Position numbers and translations under genes: made by a program | The notes under the pieces: generated by a model | Told to the model about the DNA's origin: nothing | Databases searched by the model: none | Seen by the model: the letters and a program-made list of their open reading frames with translations, nothing else | NCBI RefSeq assembly: GCF_026212465.1 | Contig: NC_080047.1 | Coordinates: 36,708,174 to 36,772,173, forward strand | Direction of reading: 5' to 3' | DNA from: Amaranthus tricolor | Lineage: Eukaryota > Streptophyta > Magnoliopsida > Caryophyllales > Amaranthaceae | Length of the DNA: 64,000 bases | Shown here: positions 1-14,236 of the stretch, in pieces | Layout: each line of letters opens with the position of its first letter | Position numbering within the stretch: the stretch's first letter is position 1

Positions 1-335
1 CAGACACGCCCAAAACATGGAACATACCTTCCATTTGGAGGAGGTTTAAGATTTTGTCCAGGAAGCATGATTATTCGTCTAATAATGGCCCTTTTCATCC
101 ATCATTTGGCCATTGGATATAAGTAAGTTTTCATTAATTATTTTTATTCAGAAATTAAGCATGATTAATTACATTTAATTATTCAATTAATACAATAAAA
201 TTAATATTGAATAATTATTAATGATATGTATTTCCATTATGCAGATGGGAAATGGTGAATCCAGATGTACCAATCTCTTATTTGTCACATCCTTTACCTG
301 CTGATGGTCTTGAGATTTCCATGACTAAGCTTTGA
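1..335 (+). CDS. Cytochrome P450 copy A, last two exons only (CYP85 clan)
   Basis: This is the 3' end of a P450 gene that begins left of the window. Exons are 4-122 and 245-335, joined in frame across a GT-AG intron. Exon 4-122 encodes the heme-binding loop FGGGLRFCPG, which matches the FxxGxRxCxG signature including the Cys that ligates heme iron, and then the L-helix. The last exon ends ADGLEISMTKL, followed by TGA at 333-335. The two exons match the last two exons of the full copies in size (119 and 91 nt) and phase. Exons, intron and about 430 bp of 3' flank are nearly identical to copy C at 40493-40824 in inverted orientation, so A and C are recent duplicates. Whether the missing 5' part is intact cannot be told. 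Confidence 0.9.
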
Positions 336-823
336 TCACTTCCATCATTCATCAACCGTATGAAGTTACAAAGAATGAATCAATTAATAAAAAATTGCAT
401 GTATGATAATGTATAAATAAGTTCTTATACATTCAAAAATTGCAAGATCTAGGTTTTACTTTTAATTTTTATACATTTTGTTTTTTTATTATATAATGAT
501 AAATCGTAATACAAAAAATTTTGGTATCCTTCTAATTTAGGGCCTAATTCATGAATCATGACATTATTTATTCTTGTATTAATTTAAATATAATAATACT
601 ATATGTATTGCTATAATTAATAAATCCAAAATTTGAAAATAAAGTAGTCAGTTATTCATGCCTCCTCTCTCTTTCCCTCAACTTGCATTGCTTGTTTACT
701 TTTTCATTGAACTTGTTCAAATTATGTCAGAAGAGAGAAAAATTGTAAATAAATAATTCTTCTATTTATTTTATTTTTAATCTATAAGTTAAAATATATT
801 TAAGTGCAATCTGTTATGGAACT
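336..823. other. 3' flank of P450 copy A, duplicated downstream of copy C
   Basis: There is no gene. The AT-rich sequence from 336 to about 760 aligns with the reverse complement of about 40140-40492, beyond copy C. After a break at about 760 the similarity resumes at about 1850-2000. The material between is the TRIM/Helitron insertion described separately. Confidence 0.6.
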
Positions 824-865
824 ATTCAACCAAAAACTTAAACTGATAGTTGAGACCTCATAATC

Positions 866-1088
866 ATATATTCTAATAAAGCTGAAGCAAAATGACAAAT
901 GTCTTGATAAGAGTGATTCTAATATTTGGATTAATTTGATTGGAGTAGGTTGCTGACTAAGCATCATATCATCATATCATACATTCTAATCATACATTCT
1001 AATAAAGCTGAAGCAAAATGACAAATGTCGCGATAAGAGTGATTTTGATATTTGGATTGATTTGATTAGAGTAGGTTGCTCACTAAGC
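866..1088 (+). repeat. Duplicated Helitron 5' segment
   Basis: Two direct copies of about 95 bp (866-963 and 989-1088) share the order GCTGAAGCAAAATGAC, AATGTC, GATAAGAGTGATT and AGTAGGTTGCT, with scattered substitutions. They are separated by a small ATCATATCAT repeat. Confidence 0.75.
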
Positions 1089-1509
1089 AATTTAAGTATA
1101 ACATGTATTCTTACATTAAATAATGAAATTCTATGATTGATTTGCAATAATTTTGTAATTGATACATTAAAATCCACGAATAACTGATACATTTAATTAG
1201 GAAATTGTATGATTGATTTGCAATAATTTTGTAATTGAGGCATTAAAATCCAACAATAATTTTGTAATATAATATTAATTTGCAATAAATGGTAAAAACA
1301 ATTAGCACTTTGGATTTTTTGCAGACATAATATTTGAAATTTACCTTGATTGGATTACATATATGGTTATTTGTTAATTAATAATAAAAAAACTATTTGT
1401 ATACGATAACGATAATACCAAATTTTTCTTTGCATTAATTTTTTTGAGTGAAATTCTAAGTATTAATTTATATTAAAAAAATCGTGCATTACACGGGTTT
1501 ATATACTAG
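872..1509 (+). mobile_element. Short non-autonomous Helitron nested in the TRIM LTR
   Basis: The 3' end has the Helitron form: a hairpin CGTG-CATTA-CACG at 1483-1495, then CTAG at 1506-1509 followed by a host T. The 5' end starts TCTAATAAAGC at 872. The 5' segment is present twice, at 872-963 and 998-1088, so two candidate 5' ends share one 3' end. There is no helicase. It interrupts the LTR of the surrounding TRIM and is therefore younger than it. The 3' end is well supported. The exact 5' end is an inference from the family pattern. Confidence 0.6.
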
Positions 1510-1713
1510 TATTTTATATACTCTAACACCCCCTTCATACAAAAGCCCTTTGGACTAGAAGTGATGTAACACATGCCATTTTCTTACCTGACGTTGAGGG
1601 GTGTGGTTGAGATTTGAACTTGTAACTTCTTGTAATGAGGGTTTCTGATACCAATTCAACTAAAAAGCTTAAACTGATAGTTGAGACCCCACGATATATT
1701 AAATACTCTAGCA

Positions 1714-2813
<1,100 letters not shown>

Positions 2814-2835
<22 letters not shown>

Positions 2836-5800
2836 ATATCCCCCCGCAATCTCGGCTGGGACATGCCAAGATTGGATAGTAATTGTCTGAACTGTTGAGA
2901 GGGCAGAATCTTGGTGAGAACATCGGCAAGCTGAGAAGAAGTGGGAAGGTATGTGAGTTGAATGAGGCCCTCTAAGACTTTTTCTCTAGTAAAGTGACAA
3001 TCAATGGCAATGTGCTTTGTGCGTTCATGAAACACAGGGTTCTTAGCAATATAGATGGCAGATTGATTGTCACAATGGAGGGTCACCGGTTGTAAGTGAG
3101 AGATGCCAAAGTCAGCTAAGAGTCTAACCATCCATGTTACTTCAGAAGCTGCATTTGCCATTGCTTTGTATTCTGCTTCTGCGGAAGATCTTGAAACTGT
3201 GGGCTGCTTCTTGGATTTCCATGAGATTGGTGAGTGACCAAGTTGAATGACATACCCTGAGACTGATTTCCTAGAATCAATGCAGGATGCCCAATCTGAA
3301 TCAGAAAAGGCTTGCAGAACAAGTTTGTCGGAGCCTTTTAGAAGAATACCCTGCCCTACTGTGTGAGTAACATAGGAAATAGTATGGTGGAGAGCCTGTA
3401 GATGTGGTTCCCTAGGTTGTTGCATAAATTGACTAAGGTGCTGAACACTGTAGGCAAGATCAGGCCTAGTGTGGGTGAGGAAATTGAGTTTGCCTACCAT
3501 ACTTCTATAGTATGTGGCATCAAGAAGTAAAGTACCTTCAATGCAACTGAGTTGTAAATTGAGAGGCAAGGGAGTCACTGCAGACTTATATGAAGATAGG
3601 CCAGCAGTTGCTAATAAGTCTTTAGCAAACTTGTGTTGACTGAGAATGATGCCATCATGAACATAGGAGACCTCCAATCCAAGAAAGTAATGTAACCTGC
3701 CAAGATCCTTTATACTGAAAACATTATGCAAGTGAGTTTTCAAATTAGAAATTACTGTAGAATCATTTCCTGTGAGTATAATATCATCAACATAGATAGC
3801 AGCTATGGTGATAGTGATGCCTTGATTTTTTACAAATACAGAATAATCATTTTTAGATTGTTTAAAACCATGTAGAACCAATTCATTATGAAGCTTAGCA
3901 AACCACTGTCTAGAGGCTTGTTTTAATCCATAGAGAGATTTCTGTAATTTGCATACTTTGTTACCAGGATTAGGAATGCCATCAGGAAGTTTCATGTAAA
4001 CTTCTTCATAGAGGTCACCATGGAGAAAGGCATTATTGACATCTAGTTGATGTAATTCCCATTTTTTTTGAACTGCTACTGCAAGAAGTGCCCTTATAGT
4101 GGTGATTTTAACAACAGGGGAGAAGGTCTCATCATAGTCAACTCCATGTGTTTGTGTGTAGCCTTTAGCAACAAGCCGAGCTTTAAACCTTTCCACAAAA
4201 CCATTTGCCTTGAGCTTGATTTTATATACCCATTTGCTTCCTATTGGTTTCTTCCCAGGAGGAAGATCAACAACAGACCAATTATCATTAGCTTTTAGAG
4301 CAGCCAATTCAGTGTTCATAGCAGATATCCATCGAGGATCTTTAGAAGCTTGCTTGTAGGAAGTTGGTTCAACCAGATGTTTATGAATATCATTGAATGA
4401 AGTATGTATATTATGAAAAGCATTAGAGCTAACTAGGTTACACCAGTGTTCTGTAGTAGGATTGCTTCTGTTAACATTGGAGCATATGTAATCTTTCAAA
4501 TAAGAGGGAGGTTGAGAGACCCTGTTAGAAACTCGAAGGGGGACAACAGCAATAGGATCTGACTGTGCAGGATTAGATGAATTGTAATCAATAGTGTTAG
4601 AAGAAGTGGAAGAATCAGTAGATGTAGAGGAAGGAATAGAAGTTGGGGATGTGTTTAAAGAGCTGGATATGTCTGAGAAGGGATCATAAAAAAAATGGGA
4701 TTGAGTGTCAGCAGGTAAGAAAAACTGTAAAGGCTTATGTGAAGAAGAAGATGTAGTGGGATTATGGTGGTAAGGGAAGTGTTTTTCATGAAATATGACA
4801 TCTCTGCTGACAAAAATTTTATTTGTGTTCATATTCAGAATGGTATATCCTTTTTGTGTGAGAGAGTATCCAAGAAAGACACAGGCCTCTGCCCTTGGAT
4901 CAAATTTGGACCTGTTTACCTTGGATGTGGAAACAAAGCAAAGGCATCCAAAAGCTCTAAGATGATCAACTCTGGGAATGGTGTTAAGCAAGAGTTCATA
5001 TGGAGATTTATGTTTTAGAACTGAAAGAGGCATTCTATTGATAATGTAAGTGGCACAAAGAATACATTCACCCCAGTATAAAGAAGGCAAATTAGCTTGA
5101 AAAAAAAGTGCTCTTGCTGTTTCCAATAAATGCTTATGTTTCCTCTCTACTACGCCATTCTGTTGAGGAGTGTCACTACAGCTTGTTTGATGTGTGATAC
5201 CGTTTTTGTAGTACAAATCTTTGATTGGGCCATCACAAAGCTCTTTAGCATTATCAGTTCTTATAATATGGACAGTAGTACCAAACTGAGTGTGAACATA
5301 ATGCAAAAAATTATGAAGAATGGGAACTGAATCAGTTTTATATTTCATCAAATGCACCCAAGTATACCTAGTGAAATCATCAACTATAGTGATGAAAAGT
5401 GTACAGCCTTTGGAAGATACATGTTTATAGGGACCCCATACATCAACATGTAAAAGTTGAAAAGGCTTAGTACTTTTTATGTCACTTATAGAAAAAGATA
5501 ACCTACATTGTTTGGCTTTTGGACAAATTTGGCAAATTGTATCTGAACAAGCTTGTTTGGATTGTAGACTAGGAATAACTTGAGAGAGCTTTGCAAAAGG
5601 GAGATGCCCTAGTCTGAGATGCCAGAGCTTAGCTTGATCATGATGTTTATTTGAACTTGTAGAGGCTGTATATGCTGAAGAAGCTGGTGTAACAAGTTGC
5701 TGCTTAGTTATGATTGAATCTGCATTTGCATAGTATAGACCTGACCTCAGCTTACCAAGAACTATTATCTTGGTCAAGGTAGGTCCCTGTAGAAAACAAC

Positions 5801-7286
5801 TGTTAGAATTGAACCGTGCTTCACAACTCATGTCAAGGCAGATCTTGTGTACAGAGATTAGATTAAATTGAAACTCTGGCACATACAGCACATCTTGTAG
5901 AACAATATCAGTATTGAGTTTAACTTGACCAACATGTGTAATCAAAACTCTTTTGCCATCAGGAATGGTGATAAAATTGTCTTTAGTAGGCAATAATTTG
6001 TAAGAGGAAAACATACTCAAATTATAACAAAAGTGATCTGTGGCGCCACTATCAATAATCCAACTACTAGCATAGTGAGAAGATAAGCAAAGTTTACCTG
6101 CAAAGAAAGCATTATGAGAGGAGCTTTCTGCAGGACCTTGAGTGTCAGGGTCAATCATCTTTGGCTTGTCAAGGAGTTTTAGGATTTGTGTGTACTGTTC
6201 TTTGGTGAAGCTGGTATGAACCATATCATCTGTAGGAGCTTGAGTATCTGGTGTGGTGTAGTCTCCTAGTTGAGTGCAGTGAGCAAATTTCTTCTGAGGA
6301 GGATATTTTTGGTTCTTAGGATAACCGTGAAGTTTGTAACACTTATCTATGGTGTGACCAACATAATGACAGTGATCACAATGCAGCAAGGAATGCTTTT
6401 TATAATTTCCTCTTTCGGAATTGAAACCTCCTTTTCCTTGAGTAAAACCTCCTCTGAGAGTATTGTAACTATTTCTATCTTGATTATTTCTTGAATATTG
6501 AGAATCATGTAGTCTTTTTCTATCTACAATGAAAGCCATAGTCTCGGAGCTACTGGTTTTGACATCACTAATTTGTTTGTGTTTTTGCTCTTGAAGAACA
6601 ATTTTGTAGGCTTGTGAAATTGGAGGTAAAGGATGCATCATAATGATGTTACTCCTTGTTTGTCTATACTCATCTTTGAGTTTCATGATGAATTGAATAA
6701 GCCTTTGATCTTGTAGAATCTTTAGGAATTTTGCAGTAAGGTTACAAGCACACTTGTTACACTCACATATAGGCAAAGGACAGACATCATCGAGTTCATC
6801 CCACAGAACCTTTATTTTTGAGTAAAACTCAGCCACATTGTCATCCTCCTGTTGAATGTTGGCTATTTCCTCTTGTATAGCGAATAATTGAGTAGAGGAA
6901 GTCTGTCCATATCTTTCCTCTAAATCTTGCCACATTCCACTTGCAGTCTTGAAAAAGAAAATACTCTTAGCTTGAACTGGTCCCAAGGACTTGAGAATCC
7001 AGCCAATAACCATCTCATTGCATCTGACCCATGCCTTATAGGTAGGATCAGTTTCTGCTGGTTTAGGAAGAGAGCCATTGACAAAACACATTTTATTTTT
7101 TGTAGCCAAGCCTATTATCATAGATCTCTTCCATGTTATGTAATTTTCTCCTTCAAACTTTTCACTGACAAAAGATTGTGCTGTATTGTCTGATGGATGG
7201 ATAAAGAAAACGGTACTAGGATCGGAAGTGAACTCTAGAATATGAGTATTAGAAGTATGAGTTGTGTGAGTAGATTCTTCAGTCAT
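2814..7286 (-). CDS. Copia Gag-Pol polyprotein, uninterrupted
   Basis: It encodes the Gag coat protein and the protease, integrase and reverse transcriptase/RNase H that copy and insert the element. Order from the N-terminus: a Gag domain (KFEGENYITWKRSM); a CCHC knuckle CDHCHYVGHTIDKC near 6340-6385; aspartic protease WIIDSGATDHF near 6030-6065; GAG-pre-integrase HLRLGHL; integrase with HVDVWGP, RTDNAKEL and QQNGVVERKH; reverse transcriptase with YVDDIILTG near 3770-3795; RNase H with SSAEAEYKAMA. The frame is open up to 7439, but the first 51 residues of that longer version are a Phe/Leu-rich stretch read from the leader, so I prefer the Met at 7286 (MTEESTHT), giving about 1490 aa. The stop is inside the 3' LTR. 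No frameshift or stop was seen. Confidence 0.93.
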
Positions 7287-7610
7287 TGAGAAGGTGTTGT
7301 GAAAAAGAAAGAAAAAAAAGGTAATATTGATATGAGAGGACAAAGAAAAGGAAAAACAGAAGACCAGAAAAAAAATTGCAATCAAGAAGAAAGGTAATAA
7401 GGTGAAAAACTGGAGAACAAAAAGTAATCTAGGTGACAATTATCAGCAAAAGTAATCAATTAGATCAAATACCTGAGCGGAAAACAGATAAAAAAGAAGG
7501 AATTGTTGATAGTTTCTGTTTTTCCCTAATGTGCGACATCAGGAGAAAGATATGAAGATTTGATGTTTCTTGAAGATTTGAGGATCGAGTACCTTAGCAA
7601 TCTGATACCA

Positions 7611-9081
<1,471 letters not shown>

Positions 9082-9486
9082 GTTTTACCTAGAGGTGTTC
9101 ATTCGGGTCATCGGGTCGGTTTCGGACGGGTGTAATTCAGCTCGGTTGGTTTTCGAATCGGTAAATTTTCGGTTATATACAACAACGGGTCATACTCGGG
9201 TCAGATTGGTTGGTTACGGGTCGGTTTAACAACGGTTGTTCGCATTATCGGGTTCAAACCGGTTTGTTATCGGTTGAACTTCGAGTCGCGTGTCATTCGA
9301 GCTCGGGTTGTCATCGGTCTTACATTAGTTCGGTTTTTTCGGGCACAAATCGGGTTCGAGCTTTATTTTTCGAGTAGTTATCGGTTACGGACAACTATCG
9401 ATCGGGTCAATATCGAAATAAGTTAATAGTCGGCTTTTTAATTGATGTATGCTCATTTTATGGCAGATCAATTTATTTCAATTAGT

Positions 9487-9721
<235 letters not shown>

Positions 9722-10499
9722 CTATTATTTAATTATGCATCATGTTGCTACTTTTGATAATTGATTAAATATTAAAACTCGATAATCGAAACTCGATTTG
9801 TTTGAATGAATAATAAGAATAATCTAAACTATCTCATAGGCTATTAGAATATACATTACTCTATTACACTAATAATCGATTGTATTTCTAAGTTTGATAA
9901 TTGAAACTTAATATATATAATAAAGTGAATTAGATTAATCAAGTAATCATAACCACTTTATATGATATTATGTATTTATACTTATTAGTGACCTTGAATA
10001 CTTTAAAATAATAAATCTATTACGCAAATAATTCATCGTATTTAATTTAGAACTTAATAATGTTCGGAACTAGACCTATTGGAGTGAACGAAACTAATAC
10101 AAATTATCTTATAGAGTTATAGTTACAGTTACAGATTATCATTTACAGTTAACTCAATGCTATTACTTATTAGTTATTAGTATTACTGAATACTGATATT
10201 GAATATTCTAAAGGAATTTATAGGCTATTAGCCTATTAATAATCGATCGTAATTCACTTATCATAATTCGATCTATTAAAGACTTATAGTAAATGAAACT
10301 AGTACTTCACCTTTTTTGTTACGTTGAATTAAATAGCCTATATTATGCAATTTTACCAAATTCAATAATAAATATATTTAATATTTGATATAAAATATTT
10401 ATATTACTCAAATAAATTATTTTAGATTAAGATAACCAATTGTCTAATTTAATGAATATATTACTCAATTGATACATTACTTGCACAAAATGTTATTGG

Positions 10500-11110
10500 T
10501 TATTTGGATAGCACACGGATAAGGTGTTTTAGCCGTTGGATTATAATGTTAAAATCAGATCAACGGTCAAGAACGTGCCACGTCATCGTCATTTGATAAA
10601 ACATAGCACACGGATACGTTACTCAATTGATATATTTCCTTTCTTCATCCTTTCCTCCAGCAAGTCAGCGACATTCCCAAATCCCGCCCAAATAAACCCT
10701 AACTCTACTCTCTCTTCTTCATCCTTTCACTGAAACCGGCGGCTCTCTTACAATACCATCTGTTCTCCTCCAATCCGACCGGTAGAACACGTTCATCTCC
10801 GGCAGCCTGTAGTACCGTAGGTATGAAGCTCTTGTTTTTTTCTTTTTCTCTGTATTGTATCTGTTAGTAGCAATTTGGCATTCTTTATCTTTCAAAATGA
10901 GCTGGTAATTGGAATTAGGCACCAAGTTCTACTGTAAAACTCCTTCTTCCTTTTGATCTAACTTTGATTTGCATTTGAGTTCTAATTTTGTAATGGGCTG
11001 AATTTTATTTTATCATAGATTTTTTAGGGATGTGATTGAGAGGAATGATGAGTCCACGAGGGTTTTCCAGGCTGCCAAGTTGTGGCAGGTTTTGATTGAG
11101 ATGATACAAT
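10500..11110 (+). other. Captured gene-like fragment inside the hAT element
   Basis: This block is less AT-rich than its surroundings. It has the look of a plant promoter and 5' UTR: AAACCCTAA-like and CT-rich leader sequence at 10690-10740, then CCGTAG|GTATGAAG at about 10820, a plausible splice donor. A candidate acceptor ATCATAG near 11020 leads into a short open stretch (to about 11105) that reads RDVIERNDESTRVFQAAK. I do not recognise the protein. Capture by the transposon is an inference. No complete gene is present. Confidence 0.4.
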
Positions 11111-11619
11111 AAGAATATGAACTGGAATTGTTTTTCTGATCATTTAGAGATTTAGAACGATTGGATCCAATCCCTAAATCGAAATCAAAGCTGTTCAAAG
11201 ATTTACCAGATTTACCATAATTAGAATTCATATTTTATTCTTTGGATATCAAAATTGAAGTATAGATTTGCAGAATCCTAATGAAAAATGAAAAATTGTG
11301 AAAACAGTTTAATTGAAAAAAGTACCTAAGATCAATATGTTGCTAGTTATATTCATTGTGTTGCTAGTTATATTCATTATGTTGCTAGTTCAATGCTCTT
11401 CTGTATGAAGGTTTAGTTCAATTTCTGTATGAACTGTAATGAACAAACATTGTTGTTGCTGCACAGACCTGCTGAGCTGCTGCTGACTCTTGCTCTTATA
11501 ATCTGTGTGTACTGATACTAGTTAATGGCTGCAACTTATAATCTGTATGTACTTGCTATGCTGATGAATTGAACAATTAAATTGAATAACTCATCTAGAT
11601 TACATGCTGACTGAATGTT

Positions 11620-11835
11620 AATTTTTGAGGTTAAAAACTTGATATTTGTATATTTACATTAGGTGGATGTATAAGTGATGGATGTAAATTTTTGGGGTAA
11701 AAAACTTGATATTTGTATATGTTAATTTGGTGGATGTATAAGTGATGGATGTAAATTTTTGGGGTTAAAAACTTAATATTTGTATATTTATATTTGGTGG
11801 ATGTATAAGTGATGAATGTAAATTTTTGGGGCTTA
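11620..11835 (+). repeat. Tandem repeat, about 67-bp unit, three copies
   Basis: The phrase GGTGGATGTATAAGTGATG recurs at about 11662, 11729 and 11796. Each is followed by GATGTAAATTTTTGGGG and a TTGATATTTGTATAT block, with few differences. Confidence 0.85.
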
Positions 11836-12391
11836 AAGCTTGAAGAATTGGTGGAATCTTATTGGTTTATAATTGATTTGCTAAAATATTTATATATAAT
11901 CTTTTTTACAATCTTTCAATATTAGAAATTAGTTTTCAAATATTCAAAAAATCATAATTAGAAAACTGAAATTGGACCTAATTTGCTAAAATTAGGTGAA
12001 AAATTGGTTCGGATTTGTAACAGTTCGATTAACAATCGGTTCGGGTTGGTATCAGTTCGGGTTAAAAACAGTTCGATTAATAATCGATTCGGGTTTGTAT
12101 CAGTTCCGGTTAAAAACAGTTCGATCTTAATCGGTTTTAGTCAGGTTGCATTCGGTTACGTGCATAATTCGGGTCGGATTTGACTCGGGTCGATAACTGT
12201 TCAGTTCGGGTAACATCGGTTAAGGTTTATATGTCGGTTATAAAATTCGGTTGCAGTTCGAGTTCGATTTTGCCCTTTTCGGTTATCAAACGGTTCGAGT
12301 GAAGTTTCGGTTCGGGTAATTGCGATTCGGTAAACCTAAAAAACTTACATTTTTTCGGGTCGGGTTTGTTTTGAACAGCTCTAGTTTTACC

Positions 12392-12546
12392 CCATTGGAG
12401 ATGTTTGACCCGGATTGGAGTATTAAACCAGTGGCTCTAATACTCATTTCCACACTTAAAACCCGAGTCATTGTTCAAAGTTACTTCACATTCAAGGGTT
12501 TCATTAATAACAATTAATAACAAAGTATATCTATTAAGTTCTTTAT
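12392..12546. other. Short spacer right of the hAT element
   Basis: Host sequence following the right target duplication. Nothing recognisable. Confidence 0.4.
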
Positions 12547-12890
12547 TTTAATGAATTTGTATGCTCCATTAAAACTTCCAAAAAAATATTAACTCAAAAT
12601 ATAGATACTGAATACAAAATCTTATGATAAAAAAAGACTTGTATGCTGCTTTTAGAACTTTAAAAAAAAAATATTAACTCAAAATATTGATACTGAATAC
12701 AAAATCTTATGATAAAAAAAGACTTGTATGCTGCTTTTAGAACTTTCAAAAAAAAAAAAATATTAACTCAAAATATAAATACTGAATACAAAATCTTATG
12801 ATAAAAAAAGACTTGTATGCTGCTTTTAGAACTTTCAAAAAAAAAAAATATTAACTCAAAATATAGATACTAAATATAAATTAGTCTAAC
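12547..12890 (+). repeat. Tandem repeat, about 87-bp unit, nearly four copies
   Basis: ATTAACTCAAAATAT recurs at 12588, 12673, 12762 and 12850. Each full unit continues through GATACTGAATACAAAATC, ATGATAAAAAAAGAC, GTATGCTGCTTTTAG and an A-run whose length varies between units. Confidence 0.88.
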
Positions 12891-13119
12891 GAGTTTTATT
12901 AAAAAAGGATGAGATGAATCTAAAATATTTATCAAAATCAAAGAAAAAGTGTTAAAATGGTCTAGTTCTGATTATAGTCTGGTTTGGTTGAATTTTTTTC
13001 TATTTTTTTTAAAACAGATCATTATCAAGTTACAAGTCAAATTTTATGTTATAATCCAACTACAATTTTTATTTAAGTCTAATTTAACCTTGATATCCCT
13101 AATAAACATGTAAAATAGT

Positions 13120-13621
13120 AGGGTTGAGTAAAACAATTTGATTATTCGAAAATATGATGATTATTCAATTCGATATTTGATTAAAATTTATGAAAATCCA
13201 CTTTGAAATCATAGTTCGAATCAGAAATTCGATTCAAAAATTTGGATATCAGATACATATTTAGATATCAATTTTTAGATTTCGGAGATCGGAATATCTG
13301 AAATTTTTTTATTTGTCGCATATCGAATATTAAATATCCACATATTATAAGCAAATTCGGATATCAGTATTCAAGAGAATAAAATAATTATTAAATTTTT
13401 TTTTTTGCGTAGATTCGAATATATTTTGAATATCTGATTGGAATTTCCAACAATCCTCATCGACATCGGATATCAGATATCCGATTTGAATATTATCGGA
13501 TATCGAATTTGGATATCCAAATCGAATCGGATCGAATATTAGATATCAAATATATTAGTTTTCAGAGATCCAATCCAACTACATGTTTCGGATTGAATAT
13601 CCGATTATGGTCACCCGTAAA
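13120..13621. mobile_element. Degenerate hAT-like relic rich in ATATC/GATAT motifs
   Basis: The block starts TAGGGTTGAGTA and its far end read inward is TACGGGTGACCA, an imperfect inverted repeat. The interior is a dense run of ATCCGATAT, GGATATC and TCGAATAT motifs in both orientations, unlike its neighbours. The 8-bp flanks are only partly alike, so the target duplication is not secure. Ends are approximate. Confidence 0.4.
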
Positions 13622-14236
13622 AAAATTTTTATTTGTGAGGTAGAATGGAGTGTTTTCTTTTATGTTAAATGCGCTCAGCGCACTCCTTTATTGATTTTTG
13701 ACAATGCCTTCGCCTCTTAAGAAGTGAGCGAGTGTTGACGTTAATTCCATCTTCCTTTGTCTACGTTGACTTCTTATAATTATTCACTATTTCTTTGAAT
13801 TAATTCTTCCTTCCTTGACTTTGTATACATTCAAATCAAATTTAATAGTTATTTTTCACGGCGTCAAAAATTGTACTTTAATTATTTTAAATCCTTCTAA
13901 ATCTTATGTTTTCCTTTTATTTTTTGACCGATTTATTTTAAGTATATTTTTATCTTATTCTACCATGCACATATATTATATTAATCTTCTTGCAATTCCC
14001 AACACAATCTATCAAATAAGGTTGGCGGTCAAGCTAGACTAAATTTTTCACATTTTTTTAATTAGCCTTCTAATAATGGGTGGTTCTTTTACTTTCTTCA
14101 CTTGTTAGTAGTAGTACTACATTATAAATACCACAAAACCAACTTTCTATTTTCATCAAGCTACCTTAGTATATTATACATTACAAGGCTAAAGCTTGAA
14201 TTTCTTCTCCCTCTTTATTAATTAATCACAAGCAAG
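13622..14236 (+). promoter_or_regulatory. Promoter region of P450 copy B
   Basis: A TATA element TATAAATA lies at 14123-14130, 107 bp upstream of the start codon, so transcription would begin near 14155. Upstream are several TTGAC cores (13730 area, 13766-13771, 13815-13820), the W-box core bound by WRKY factors. They are visible sequence matches only, with no evidence of function. Confidence 0.6.

Larger units (their letters stand above)
824..1713 (-). mobile_element. TRIM (miniature LTR retroelement), split by a Helitron
   Basis: Read on the minus strand, a short LTR (about 1654-1713, ending in the TG of TGCTAGAGTATTTAA) is followed by a primer-binding site TGGTATCAG (complement near 1645-1653) that matches initiator tRNA-Met. 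A short non-coding interior and a G-rich polypurine tract (complement of the C-run at 1529-1533) precede the second LTR. That second LTR is in two pieces, 1510-1528 and 824-871, with a 638-bp Helitron between them. Without the Helitron the element is about 250 bp, the size of the related copy at 48294-48562. It has no coding capacity and would need proteins from an autonomous element. Confidence 0.6.

Noticed and set aside
7287..7439. Signal-peptide-like N-terminus of the Copia polyprotein
   Set aside because: The hydrophobic 51 residues are read from leader sequence upstream of the more typical Gag start at 7286.
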